Assembly (NCBI RefSeq): GCF_014284195.1
Contig: NZ_JACOGC010000002.1
Coordinates: 1-64,000 of the forward strand
From: Cognatundibacterium griseum
GTDB lineage: Bacteria; Pseudomonadota; Gammaproteobacteria; Burkholderiales; Burkholderiaceae_D
DNA length: 64,000 bases
Reading direction: 5' to 3'
Shown here: in pieces, positions 42,427 to 51,566 of the stretch
Numbering within the stretch: the first letter of the stretch is position 1
Layout: every line of letters starts with the position of its first letter
Made by a program: the position numbers and the translations under genes
Notes under the pieces: generated by a model
What the model was told of the DNA's origin: nothing
Database searches by the model: none
What the model saw: the letters and a program-made list of their open reading frames with translations, nothing else

Positions 42427-43608
42427 ATGTCAACGATATTTGATGTAAAAGCCAATCCTCAAAAAGCCTATGCCAGTTTTGCTGTGCTTGGTATTGTGCT
42501 GGTGCTGTTTCCATTTGTTGCTGCTAATTTCGGTAATTCCTGGGTCCGTATTATTGATTTCGCGCTGCTGTATATCATGCTGGCGCTGGGGCTCAATATT
42601 GTGGTCGGATTTGCCGGTCTGCTTGATCTGGGATATATCGCGTTCTACGCAGTAGGTGCTTATCTGGCGGGTATTTTCGGGTCTCCTCAGTTCGCCACGA
42701 TCCTCGAGTCGTTTGTGGATAATTACCCGACCGTCGGGAATTTTCTGGTCACTGCTTTCGGTCCTGAAATCGCACAGAAAGGTATTCACCTGTCTGTCTG
42801 GATTATCATTCCATTTGCGGCAGCCATTGCCGGAATGTTTGGTGCTCTGCTCGGTGCGCCGACGCTGAAGCTGCGCGGGGATTACCTGGCAATCGTGACA
42901 CTGGGCTTCGGTGAAATTATCCGTATTTTCATGAACAACATGAACTCTCCGGTGAATATCACGAACGGTCCTCAGGGAATTAACATGATCGACCCTGTGA
43001 GCGTCATGGGAGTTTCACTGGCCGGTGAGTCGGGTGTGGTGCATATCGGCGGTTTCAGCATGCCATCGGTCAATGCCTATTATTTCTTGTTCCTGGCATT
43101 GTGCATCCTGATTATTTTTGTTTCCACCCGGTTGCAGCATTCACGTCTGGGGCGGGCATGGGTTGCTATCCGTGAAGACGAAATCGCAGCCAAAGCGATG
43201 GGCATCAATACACGGAATATCAAGCTGCTTGCATTCTCTATGGGGGCTTCTTTCGGAGGCGTTTCCGGTGCCATGTTTGGCTCGTTTCAGGGTTTCGTTT
43301 CACCGGAGTCATTCTCCCTGATGGAATCCATCGTGATTCTGGCAATGGTTGTGCTGGGCGGTATCGGGCATATTCCCGGGGTTGTGCTGGGCGCTATTTT
43401 GCTGGCGGCTCTTCCGGAAGTTTTGCGCCATGTCGTGGAGCCGGTTCAGATGCTGATGTTTGGCAAAATCTGGATTGAGGCGGAAGTTCTGCGTCAGTTG
43501 CTGTACGGTCTGACCATGGTGGTCGTCATGTTGAATCGTCCGGCCGGTTTGTGGCCAGCGCCAAAGCATGAAGACCGAATCACCAAAACCAACGATGCCG
43601 CAGCCTGA
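42427..43608 (+). CDS. livM: Branched-chain amino acid ABC transporter permease LivM
   Basis: Second permease, 393 aa, with LGLNIVVGFAGLLDLGYIAF, PTLKLRGDYLAIVTLGFGEI and the docking loop AIREDEIAAKAMGINTRNIK. AAGGAG lies about 8 nt before the ATG, and the gene starts 11 nt after livH. An insertion of about 40 residues (near FATILESFVDNYPTVGNFLV) before a transmembrane helix is typical for betaproteobacterial LivM and accounts for the larger size. Confidence 0.95.
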   Translation: MSTIFDVKANPQKAYASFAVLGIVLVLFPFVAANFGNSWVRIIDFALLYIMLALGLNIVVGFAGLLDLGYIAFYAVGAYLAGIFGSPQFATILESFVDNYPTVGNFLVTAFGPEIAQKGIHLSVWIIIPFAAAIAGMFGALLGAPTLKLRGDYLAIVTLGFGEIIRIFMNNMNSPVNITNGPQGINMIDPVSVMGVSLAGESGVVHIGGFSMPSVNAYYFLFLALCILIIFVSTRLQHSRLGRAWVAIREDEIAAKAMGINTRNIKLLAFSMGASFGGVSGAMFGSFQGFVSPESFSLMESIVILAMVVLGGIGHIPGVVLGAILLAALPEVLRHVVEPVQMLMFGKIWIEAEVLRQLLYGLTMVVVMLNRPAGLWPAPKHEDRITKTNDAAA

Positions 43609-43619
43609 GGAAAACAGAC

Positions 43620-44390
43620 ATGAGTGAACAGACAATGTTGAAAATCGAGGGTGCCAATAAGCGTTTTGGTGGCTTGCAGGCACTGTCGAATGTAGGAATT
43701 GATATTAAAAAAGGCCAGATTTATGGTCTGATTGGCCCAAATGGCGCTGGAAAAACCACGTTCTTTAACGTCATCACCGGTTTATATCAGCCGGATACCG
43801 GATCTTTTGAACTCGATGGCAAGCCATATTCTCCTTCTGCGCCGCACGAGGTCGCCAAGGCAGGGATTGCACGTACTTTCCAGAACATCCGCTTGTTCGG
43901 AGAAATGACCGCGTTGGAAAATGTCATGGTTGGCCGGCATATCCGTACCCACCAGGGTGTCTGGGGGGCGGTGACCAGAAATGCAGCCGCACGCAAGGAA
44001 GAAGCGGAAATCCGCAGCCGTGCGCAGGAGCTGCTGGACTTTGTCGGTATTGGTCAGTTTGCTGACCGTACTTCCAAATACCTGTCGTACGGCGATCAGC
44101 GTCGTCTGGAAATTGCACGTGCGCTGGCCACGGATCCGAAATTGCTGGCGCTGGATGAGCCGGCGGCAGGGATGAATGCGACTGAAAAACTGGCGCTGAG
44201 GGAGTTACTTGTCAAAATCAAGGCTGAGGGAAAAACAGTCCTTCTGATTGAACACGATGTAAAACTGATGATGGGCTTGTGTGACCGCATCACCGTGCTT
44301 GATTACGGCAAACCGATTGCAGAAGGTCAGCCGGCAGATATCCAGAAAAATCCGGCAGTCATTGAAGCATACTTGGGAGGGGGCCACTAA
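43620..44390 (+). CDS. livG: Branched-chain amino acid ABC transporter ATPase LivG
   Basis: A 256-aa ATPase with Walker A GPNGAGKTTFFN, the LivG-type insertion around RHIRTHQGVWGAVTRNAAAR, signature LSYGDQRRLEIARAL and Walker B LLALDEPAAGMNATE. The stop overlaps the livF start by one base (TAATG). It should pair with LivF to power uptake of Leu/Ile/Val or related compounds. Confidence 0.95.
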   Translation: MSEQTMLKIEGANKRFGGLQALSNVGIDIKKGQIYGLIGPNGAGKTTFFNVITGLYQPDTGSFELDGKPYSPSAPHEVAKAGIARTFQNIRLFGEMTALENVMVGRHIRTHQGVWGAVTRNAAARKEEAEIRSRAQELLDFVGIGQFADRTSKYLSYGDQRRLEIARALATDPKLLALDEPAAGMNATEKLALRELLVKIKAEGKTVLLIEHDVKLMMGLCDRITVLDYGKPIAEGQPADIQKNPAVIEAYLGGGH

Positions 44391-45115
44391 TGGCTGAGAA
44401 CGTATTGAAAATCAGTAACCTGAAGGTTGCGTATGGCGGTATCAAGGCAGTTAAAGGCATTGATCTGGAAGTCAACAAAGGTGAGCTGATTACTCTCATT
44501 GGTGCCAATGGCGCTGGTAAAACCACCACCTTGAAGGCAGTTACCGGAACGTTGCCAAGCTGTAAGGTGGAAGGCGACATTCTGTATATGGGAAGCTCTA
44601 TTCGCGGGAGCAATTCTTTTGAACTGGTGACACGCCATCTGGCGATGGTACCGGAAGGTCGTGGCGTGTTTACCCGCATGACGATTCACGAGAATCTGAT
44701 GATGGGCGCCTACACCCGTAACGATAAAGGCGGGGTTGATGCGGATATCGATAAGTGGTATTCGGTATTTCCCCGTCTGAAAGAGCGTTCTGCGCAGCTG
44801 GCGGGCACACTTTCCGGAGGCGAGCAGCAGATGCTGGCGATGGCGCGTGCTTTGATGAGCCATCCCAACCTGTTGTTGCTCGATGAGCCATCCATGGGTT
44901 TGTCACCCATCATGGTGGAAAAAATCTTTGAAGTGGTGCGGAATGTTTCTGCGCAAGGTGTGACGATTCTGCTGGTTGAGCAAAATGCGAAACTGGCATT
45001 GCAGGCAGCGCATCGGGGCTATGTCATGGAATCCGGTGCGATCACCATGAGCGGTTTGGCCAGTGATATGCTGAATGATCCCAAAGTCCAGGCAGCATAT
45101 CTGGGCGAAGCCTGA
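44390..45115 (+). CDS. livF: Branched-chain amino acid ABC transporter ATPase LivF
   Basis: A 241-aa ATPase with Walker A GANGAGKTTTLKA, LAMVPEGRGVFTRMTIHENL (the LivF-specific PEGR motif), signature LSGGEQQMLAMARALM and Walker B LLLLDEPSMGLSPIM. It is the last gene of the liv operon and is followed by a bidirectional terminator shared with the phasin gene. Confidence 0.95.
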   Translation: MAENVLKISNLKVAYGGIKAVKGIDLEVNKGELITLIGANGAGKTTTLKAVTGTLPSCKVEGDILYMGSSIRGSNSFELVTRHLAMVPEGRGVFTRMTIHENLMMGAYTRNDKGGVDADIDKWYSVFPRLKERSAQLAGTLSGGEQQMLAMARALMSHPNLLLLDEPSMGLSPIMVEKIFEVVRNVSAQGVTILLVEQNAKLALQAAHRGYVMESGAITMSGLASDMLNDPKVQAAYLGEA

Positions 45116-45156
45116 CGCTTTATTTGCTTCGGTATTTTTTAATAAATGTTCAGCCA

Positions 45157-45188
45157 ATAAAAAAGCCCCGGATCGGGGCTTTTTTATT
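45157..45188. terminator. Bidirectional terminator between livF and the phasin gene
   Basis: GCCCCG (45165-45170), GAT loop, CGGGGC (45174-45179), with A-run left and T-run right. It serves both convergent transcripts. Confidence 0.88.
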
Positions 45189-45249
45189 ATGTTCTGCTGC
45201 CTGGTCCGGACACTTCATGAGTGATTTGCCAGGCATTACGCCGCCAGAA

Positions 45250-45819
45250 TTACTTCTTGGCTGCTGCGCGTGGAGCAGCTTTGGTTGTCGCTTGCGTCAG
45301 TTGATTGACTGTGTTGTTCATGTTTGCTTCGATAGCTTCAACCGCCTGTTTGGTGGTCTTGCTTAATTGCTCGTAGCCGCTGTTGGCGTTGTTCATCGCT
45401 GTCTTGAAAAAAGACACGATTTGCTCTGTGCCGGCAGGTGCATTTTTAGATACTTCGTCGAACAGGGACTGGATTTTACGGTTATTCTCCAGAATCTGCG
45501 CTTCTGCGGCATGGGTGATTTCAGCCTGTGCTTCGGAAGCAATGGCTCCCAGGTGACGGCTGTATGCGAGGAATTTTTCCGCATTAGGCTGTGTCTGGGC
45601 GCTGCTCAATGTGAAGAATTCCTGTGGGTCTTTGGCTGCCAGCAACTGTTTGGTGTGTGCTGCAGATTCTTCCAGCGAGCTTTTGACTGCATTCAGGTTC
45701 AGCTCGATTAATTTCTCAACACCCTCAAATGCTTTGCCGCTCAGAGATGAAAACAGAGCGAGTTGTGCATCAAAATTAGCTTTAGTAGCGGCCGAAAATT
45801 GTTCTGGTACGGAAAACAT
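45250..45819 (-). CDS. phaP: Phasin, polyhydroxyalkanoate granule protein
   Basis: A 189-aa helical protein of the Phasin_2 family that coats PHA granules. The N-terminus MFSVPEQFSAATKANFDAQL, then LSGKAFEGVEKLIELNLNAV, and a middle segment with AAKDPQEFFTLSSAQTQPNA are diagnostic. The tail is Thr/Ala/Lys-rich (ATTKAAPRAAAKK), as in many betaproteobacterial phasins. AGGAGA precedes the ATG by about 7 nt. It implies that the organism stores PHA; no pha synthase is in the window. Confidence 0.95.
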   Translation of the reverse strand: MFSVPEQFSAATKANFDAQLALFSSLSGKAFEGVEKLIELNLNAVKSSLEESAAHTKQLLAAKDPQEFFTLSSAQTQPNAEKFLAYSRHLGAIASEAQAEITHAAEAQILENNRKIQSLFDEVSKNAPAGTEQIVSFFKTAMNNANSGYEQLSKTTKQAVEAIEANMNNTVNQLTQATTKAAPRAAAKK

Positions 45820-46149
45820 AGCAATCTCCTAAAAAGAGGAAGTAAGCAAAGATGAAGCTGGTTTATCCAATAATTAAAAGTAAATGTTTTACATTAAATT
45901 TGTGCGATGCGTCATTTCTATTATATTGATTTGTAAGACTAAATCAATCATTGATTGTGCGTTGCAATTTATTTTGACGCATTTACCTGTGTCATCAGTG
46001 AAATTTAATTTTTATGAATTTACTTGAAGAAATGTAAATTTCTCCGACATCCATTGTCGGTCAGATTTATGACCACTGAATGAATTGAATCGCTTATGTT
46101 AGACTTTTAGTTTGATTTTCTCTCTGTGGTACCTGATCCACATATTCCG
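45820..46149. promoter_or_regulatory. AT-rich divergent region between the phasin and thioesterase genes
   Basis: About 330 bases, strongly AT-rich, with no plausible gene. It should hold the phasin promoter on the minus strand and the thioesterase promoter on the plus strand. I see no clear operator palindrome. Confidence 0.4.
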
Positions 46150-46590
46150 ATGAAAATACAGGCAAAAAAACGGTGTGAATTTGGCTATTTTCACGACATC
46201 ACGACCCGCTGGATGGATAACGACGCATATGGACACGTGAATAACGTGGTCTATTACAGTTGGTTTGACACCATCGTGAATCAGTTTTTGATCAGCAACC
46301 AGGTGCTGGATGTGGAGAAAAGTGAAGTGATCGGGCTGGTGATCGAAACGCAGTGTAATTATTTTTCATCGGTCGCATTCCCTGAAAAGGTGGTTGCCGG
46401 AGTTGCGGTGAGCAAGCTGGGAAACTCCAGCGTCCGTTATGAGGTGGGTATCTTTAAGGAAAATGAAGACATCGCTTCAGCGCAGGGGCATTTCGTTCAT
46501 GTGTATGTTGATCGCAGCAACCGTCGCCCGGTCCCGATACCTTCTGCATTACGTCAAATATTGGAATCTATACAGAGAGAGGCAGCATGA
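46150..46590 (+). CDS. 4-hydroxybenzoyl-CoA-type (hotdog) acyl-CoA thioesterase
   Basis: A hotdog-fold thioesterase of about 146 aa. The motif TTRWMDNDAYGHVNNVVYYS, with the catalytic Asp (DAYGHVNN), is the 4HBT signature; ETQCNYFSSVAFPEKVVAGV follows. The start is uncertain: ATG46150 lacks an RBS, and an in-frame GTG at 46126 is possible. The stop overlaps the nitroreductase start by ATGA, so the pair is cotranslated. The acyl substrate is not deducible. Confidence 0.87.
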   Translation: MKIQAKKRCEFGYFHDITTRWMDNDAYGHVNNVVYYSWFDTIVNQFLISNQVLDVEKSEVIGLVIETQCNYFSSVAFPEKVVAGVAVSKLGNSSVRYEVGIFKENEDIASAQGHFVHVYVDRSNRRPVPIPSALRQILESIQREAA

Positions 46591-47282
46591 TAGAAACACC
46601 GGCTCAGCAATGCGTTGATCAGATTATTACCGGACGTCGCTCAATCCGGGCGTTTTTAAAAACGGAAATCGATACTGACGATATCCGCTCCATCCTGACG
46701 GTCGCATCACGCGCGCCTTCGGGTAGCAACACACAGCCCTGGAAGGTGTATGTGTTGCAAGGCGAGCGTCTGAAAAAATTATCTGAGTGCATTTTGCAGG
46801 CACACCATCTGCCTCTTGCTGAGAATGGTCACCGCGAGGAATACAACTACTATCCGGTAAAGTGGGTCACGCCTTATCTGGAAAGGCGGCGCAAGGTCGG
46901 ATGGGATTTATATTCCCTGCTCGGGCTGGGACGGGACAATAAGCAAGGCATGCATGCCCAGCATGGCCGTAACTATGCGTTTTTTGATGCGCCTGTCGGT
47001 CTGATTTTTACGATTGATCGTGTCATGGAACAGGGTTCCTGGCTGGATTACGGAATGTTCTTGCAGAATATTATGCTGGCGGCAAAGGCCAGAGGGCTCG
47101 ATACTTGTCCTCAGGCAGCATTTACCCAATATCACCAGATTATTCGCGACGAACTGATGTTGCCAGAAAATGAAATGCTGGTTTGCGGGATGGCGCTGGG
47201 TTATGCAGATATGTCGAAAATTGAAAACAGTCTGGTGACGGAGCGCGATGACCTCGCGACTTTCGTACAGTTTTTAAGGTGA
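46587..47282 (+). CDS. Nitroreductase family FMN-dependent oxidoreductase
   Basis: A 231-aa flavoprotein with the FMN-contacting ITGRRSIRAF near the N-terminus, SRAPSGSNTQPWKVYVL, and the C-terminal LPENEMLVCGMALGYAD. This is the usual layout of NAD(P)H nitroreductases. It forms a two-gene unit with the upstream thioesterase, which hints at a joint step in aromatic or acyl metabolism rather than pure detoxification. Substrate unknown. Confidence 0.9.
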   Translation: MIETPAQQCVDQIITGRRSIRAFLKTEIDTDDIRSILTVASRAPSGSNTQPWKVYVLQGERLKKLSECILQAHHLPLAENGHREEYNYYPVKWVTPYLERRRKVGWDLYSLLGLGRDNKQGMHAQHGRNYAFFDAPVGLIFTIDRVMEQGSWLDYGMFLQNIMLAAKARGLDTCPQAAFTQYHQIIRDELMLPENEMLVCGMALGYADMSKIENSLVTERDDLATFVQFLR

Positions 47283-47392
47283 ACCGGGACTTCAATACAT
47301 TGCGCTAAGTCTTTAATTCGCTTGCGATATTTCATAAATTTGCTACACTGCACTAAATTTTTTGGCACATTTTATTTGAGGAGTTGTAGACA

Positions 47393-48436
47393 GTGAAATT
47401 TGCCCATCAGGCCCGCCAGGCTCTCATTGTTTCTCTGATCGGACTGTTGCCCGTATTGGCGCACGCAACGGACAGTCAGCCGGCACAACATAAAAAACGT
47501 ATCGTCCATAAACACGTGACGCATGTGGCAGCCAAGCCTGCCAGACATTATGTGACGGTGAATGGTAAACGCCGGCTGGTTGCCGGTGCAGCGATTGCCG
47601 CTGTCGCGCCGATCGTGGTCGAAAAAGCCAGTGTCGGGGATACCGTTGGCTTAAAACATACGCATGATCCTCTCGCGCTGCAGTCCAACGTGGCGTATGT
47701 GGTGGATCAGGCCAGTTCAAAAGTTTTATTCGAAAAAAATCCGGATGTTTCTTTACCGATTGCATCGATTACCAAGCTGATGACCAGTCTGGTGGTGGTG
47801 GAAGCCAATCAGGACATGAATGAACTGATTGAGGTCACTACGGATGATATTGACAAAGAAAAAGGTACAGGTTCGCGTCTGAAAATCGGTGCCAAATTGT
47901 CGCGTGCCGATATGCTGCATATTGCGCTGATGAGTTCCGAAAACCGGGCCGCCTCTGCGCTTGGCCGTAATTATCCGGGCGGCTTGCCAGCGTTTGTCAA
48001 CGCCATGAATGCCAAGGCCAAACAGCTCGGTATGACGGAAACGCATTACGTTGATTCCAGCGGATTGTCCAGCCAGAACCGCGCCAGCGCCAAAGACCTG
48101 GTGCGGCTGGTGAATGCGGCTTATCAGCATCCTGTGATTCGTGAGTATTCGACGGATTCCCGCTATACGGTCAATCCGGGCGGCCATCAGCTGGAATATG
48201 GAACATCGAATAAACTGGTTTCGAATCCTGCCTGGGAAATCGGGTTGCAGAAAACGGGTTACATTACTGAGGCGGGTCGTTGTCTGGTGATGCAGGCGAT
48301 GATCGAGGGGCGTGCGATTGTCATGGTATTTCTGGATTCCAAAGGCAAATATTCGCGGCTGGCCGATGCCGGTCGTATCAAGAAGTGGCTGGAAACAACG
48401 ATGACAGCAACGGCGAAAGCGCCACCGCAAATTTAA
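47393..48436 (+). CDS. pbpG: D-alanyl-D-alanine endopeptidase (PBP7/PbpG, S11 family)
   Basis: Periplasmic low-molecular-weight penicillin-binding protein, 347 aa, that cleaves peptidoglycan cross-links. A signal peptide (cleavage near AHA, residue 25) is followed by a basic linker. The active-site triplets are S125xxK128 (ASITKLM), S181-E-N (SSENRAAS) and KTG (QKTGYITEAG). Start is a GTG at 47393 with GAGGAG about 9 nt upstream. The short length without a C-terminal PBP5-like domain fits PBP7 rather than DacA. A terminator follows at 48482. Confidence 0.94.
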   Translation: MKFAHQARQALIVSLIGLLPVLAHATDSQPAQHKKRIVHKHVTHVAAKPARHYVTVNGKRRLVAGAAIAAVAPIVVEKASVGDTVGLKHTHDPLALQSNVAYVVDQASSKVLFEKNPDVSLPIASITKLMTSLVVVEANQDMNELIEVTTDDIDKEKGTGSRLKIGAKLSRADMLHIALMSSENRAASALGRNYPGGLPAFVNAMNAKAKQLGMTETHYVDSSGLSSQNRASAKDLVRLVNAAYQHPVIREYSTDSRYTVNPGGHQLEYGTSNKLVSNPAWEIGLQKTGYITEAGRCLVMQAMIEGRAIVMVFLDSKGKYSRLADAGRIKKWLETTMTATAKAPPQI

Positions 48437-48481
48437 GCGTCATTATCAGTCTGTTGCGCGGGGAAGTGATTTCGTCTTCGC

Positions 48482-48513
48482 AAAAAAAGCCGGATCATGA
48501 AATCCGGCTTTTT
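48482..48513. terminator. Bidirectional terminator between pbpG and glnE
   Basis: AAGCCGGAT (48487-48495) pairs with ATCCGGCTT (48502-48510), with A- and T-tracts. It lies between two convergent genes. Confidence 0.85.
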
Positions 48514-48602
48514 GTTTTGGCGCATCCTTGTGCTGCCATGACTCATGGTGAAAACGACGGTAGCTGTTGAGCGGTTTTGATTACCGTTGGTGCGCCTGCA
48601 TG

Positions 48603-51320
48603 TCATCCAGATGGAAACAGACTGGCCCATAATTGCCGGGTTGCTCCGGCCTCGTGGGTCACGCGGGTGGTGGCAACCCGCGCACGGTCTGCCCCCTGCA
48701 GCCGGATACCGTGCTGCAGCTTGCGGAACCAGCGGTAAGCACGCGCGGTTTTTTCTGCCAGTTCCGGATCGATCAGTTGCAGTTCGCCGCATCGTTGAAG
48801 CAGGGCTATATTGCCGATATTGGCTGTCAGCTGCGGGTATCGATGCGCATATTTGAGCACCAGGTATTGCACGATGAATTCAATGTCAATCATGCCGCCG
48901 GCATCATGTTTCAGATCGAATAAATCACTGCGGTTCAGATGCGCATCGTGCATTTTTTTTCGCATGCTGATGACTTCCTGCGTCAGCGTCGCCGGATCGC
49001 GCTGCTGGCATAATACGTCGCTGCGGATTGCTTCAAACGCGGCGCCGATTGCGCTGTCCCCTGCGCAGAAGCGTGCCCGGGTCAGTGCCTGATGTTCCCA
49101 TAACCAGGCAGATTTTTCCTGGTAGCGGGAAAAAGACTGAACCGACGACACCAGCAAACCGCTTGCACCGTCAGGCCGCAGTGCGATGTCGATATCAAAC
49201 AGGATGCCTGCCGGCGTATGGCTGGTCATCCAGGTGATGAAGCGTTGTGCCAGTTTTGCGTAATTGGCCGGCGCCTCCTGATCTTCGTCGTCGTAGAGGA
49301 AAATGACATCCAGATCGGACGCGTAACCCAGTTCTTTGCCACCCAGTTTTCCGTAGGCAATGACCGCAAAACGGGGGATGTCGCGGTGGCGGCTGGCGAT
49401 GGTTTGCCAGGCTGCCTGGATGGTGGCGGCAACGATCAGATCCGCCAGCTGAGACAGACCATCTGCCAGGTGTTCCACGGTCAGCTCGCCCTCCAGATCC
49501 TGCGCCAGTAAGCGGAATTGCATGGCATGATGCATTTCACGCAGTGTCTCCATTTGTCTTTCGGTATCGCCCTGATGATGTTGCAGCTGGCGCTGCAGTT
49601 CCTGCTCGAAGTGGCGCCAGTCGGGGCGCTGATGCAGGACGGATTCATCCAGCAATTCATCGAGCAGGATGGGGTGGCGGGTCAGAAACTTGGCGGCCCA
49701 GTCGCTGGCTTCCATCATCCGGATCACCCTGGCCAGCGCATGCGGGTATTCCGTCAGCAGCGACAGGTAGGCGGAACGGCGTGCGATGGTTTCCATAAAG
49801 TCGAGCAGGCGATTCCAGCAGGTCAGCTGATTTTCCGGTAGTTTGCCGACCAGTCCGGAGGCCTGATTCAGCAGCATGACCAGCTTGTTACGGCTGCCTT
49901 CCGATAAGGCTTGTATCCGCGGCGATTGCCAGCTTGCCAGCAGACGTCGGGCTGCATCCTGCGCTTCCTGGAAGCCGGCGCTGCTGAGTTGCGCTGCCAG
50001 CGCATCAGTATTTTCAGCGGCATCCAGATGATTGCTGAGCAAACCGGAAGTCTGATCGGCGGCAGAGCCGGATTTTTCCTTGAAAATGGCATCAAACTGC
50101 TCGGCCACAAACTGGCGGTGGTGGCTCAGTTCGTTCAGCAATTGCTGCACAGTCTGATAGCGCATCATGACTGCAATGCGCTGCTGATCTTCCGCCGCAG
50201 CCGGAAAAGTGTGGGTCTGCGCATCGTCCAGATATTGCAGGCGGTGTTCCAGATTGCGCAGAAAGGTATAGGAATTCAGCAGCCCCTGTACGATCTGTTT
50301 GTCCAGGATGCCTTTGGTGGCGAGGGTTTCCAGCGTATGGCGGGTTGAGCGGTCGCGCAGCTGCAAGTCGCGTCCGCCACGGATCAGCTGGAATACCTGC
50401 GCCAGAAACTCGATTTCACGGATGCCGCCGCGTCCCAGTTTGACATTATTACTGCGTTCCGGATGACGGGTTTCCTGACGCACGACTTCGGCCCGGATTT
50501 GCGCATGCATAGAGCGCAATGAGTCGATCGCGCCGTAATCGAGATAACGCCGGTAGACGAAGGGCCGGATAATTTTTTCCAGCGCTGTAATTTCATCTGC
50601 CTTGCCGGTCATGGCGCGCGCCTTGACCCAGGCGTAGCGCTCCCATTCACGCCCCTGAATCAGGAAATATTCTTCTACCATCGCGAAGCTGGCGACCAGC
50701 GGACCGGATGCGCCGTTCGGACGCAGCGCCATATCGACCCGGAAACTGAAACCGTCTTCGGTGATTTCAGAAATAGCCGCAATCAGTTTCCTGCCAAGGC
50801 GGCTGAAATATTCATGGTTTGACAAACTGCGCTGGGAGTCATCGGTGGTGCGGGTTTCACCATCTTCGGCATAGCAGAAAATCAGGTCGATATCGGAAGA
50901 AACATTGAGTTCATAACCTCCCAGCTTACCCATGCCCAGCACGACCAGTTCCTGTGCCGTACCGCTGTCCTGTCCGATCGGGATGCCGTACAGTACCTGA
51001 CACTCGGCATCGAGCGCCGCCAGATGCTGTTGTACGACAAAGTCGGCGAATTCGCTGATAGTCGTCACCACTTCATGCAAGTTGGCCGCTCCGGACAGAT
51101 CGCGCCGTATCAGGGTGCAGATCACCAGATTGCGCAGCCGGCGCATGGCTTTGTTCAGACTGGCGCCGCCGGAAATTTCTTTTTGTAAAATCTGAGCAAA
51201 AATCGCCGGGCTCAAGGATAATTCAGAGATTGTGTCCAGCACCGGTTGGCGTTCGTCCGATGCTTGCAGCCAGCGTTGTAAAAAACGGGAAGTGAGAAGA
51301 ATATCGGTGGTTGATGTCAT
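48603..51320 (-). CDS. glnE: Bifunctional glutamine synthetase adenylyltransferase/deadenylase
   Basis: A 905-aa regulator that attaches or removes AMP on glutamine synthetase in response to PII signals. Two nucleotidyltransferase domains are seen: the N-terminal deadenylase core GMGKLGGYELNVSSDIDLIF and the C-terminal adenylylase core AYGKLGGKELGYASDLDVIF. Helical linkers lie between them (RHPERSNNVKLGRGGIREIE). The length is normal. No clear Shine-Dalgarno is seen before ATG51320. It is transcribed divergently from the yhdP-like gene. Confidence 0.96.
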   Translation of the reverse strand: MTSTTDILLTSRFLQRWLQASDERQPVLDTISELSLSPAIFAQILQKEISGGASLNKAMRRLRNLVICTLIRRDLSGAANLHEVVTTISEFADFVVQQHLAALDAECQVLYGIPIGQDSGTAQELVVLGMGKLGGYELNVSSDIDLIFCYAEDGETRTTDDSQRSLSNHEYFSRLGRKLIAAISEITEDGFSFRVDMALRPNGASGPLVASFAMVEEYFLIQGREWERYAWVKARAMTGKADEITALEKIIRPFVYRRYLDYGAIDSLRSMHAQIRAEVVRQETRHPERSNNVKLGRGGIREIEFLAQVFQLIRGGRDLQLRDRSTRHTLETLATKGILDKQIVQGLLNSYTFLRNLEHRLQYLDDAQTHTFPAAAEDQQRIAVMMRYQTVQQLLNELSHHRQFVAEQFDAIFKEKSGSAADQTSGLLSNHLDAAENTDALAAQLSSAGFQEAQDAARRLLASWQSPRIQALSEGSRNKLVMLLNQASGLVGKLPENQLTCWNRLLDFMETIARRSAYLSLLTEYPHALARVIRMMEASDWAAKFLTRHPILLDELLDESVLHQRPDWRHFEQELQRQLQHHQGDTERQMETLREMHHAMQFRLLAQDLEGELTVEHLADGLSQLADLIVAATIQAAWQTIASRHRDIPRFAVIAYGKLGGKELGYASDLDVIFLYDDEDQEAPANYAKLAQRFITWMTSHTPAGILFDIDIALRPDGASGLLVSSVQSFSRYQEKSAWLWEHQALTRARFCAGDSAIGAAFEAIRSDVLCQQRDPATLTQEVISMRKKMHDAHLNRSDLFDLKHDAGGMIDIEFIVQYLVLKYAHRYPQLTANIGNIALLQRCGELQLIDPELAEKTARAYRWFRKLQHGIRLQGADRARVATTRVTHEAGATRQLWASLFPSG

Positions 51321-51434
51321 GTCAGGGCAGGCCGGCAGCTGCAGAATAAGATGAAAACTGATTCTAAGGCATATGGGCGTTGCTAGCAGGATTTTACGTC
51401 GGGTTTTCTGACGGGACGATAAGGTGAGTGAAAT

Positions 51435-51451
51435 ATACTCCGGGGGAGTAT
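51435..51451. promoter_or_regulatory. 17-bp palindrome with GGAGTAT core between glnE and the yhdP-like gene
   Basis: ATACTCC-GGG-GGAGTAT is a perfect inverted repeat with 7-bp arms. The same core occurs at 51505-51517 and around the sugar-binding-protein start at 4376-4458. It is likely an operator of an unknown regulator. Confidence 0.5.
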
Positions 51452-51504
51452 GTTTGCCAGCCCTTCATTGGTGCGGATAATTGGCTGAAATTTTAAAAAA
51501 TACA

Positions 51505-51517
51505 GGGGAGTATGTTG
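51505..51517 (+). promoter_or_regulatory. Second GGGGAGTATGTTG element
   Basis: It repeats GGGGAGTATGTT of the palindrome's right half, 63 bp further on (six helical turns), and lies 50 bp before the proposed start of the yhdP-like gene. Confidence 0.4.
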
Positions 51518-51566
51518 AAAGCAGTGGTTTACTCAGCAACGGCAGACGCCGGATTGTTGCTGTCTG

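Noticed and set aside
42714-42722. Perfect DnaA box (TGTGGATAA) inside livM
   Set aside because: Single site inside coding sequence with no IHF site or partner boxes; about the chance number for a window of this size.
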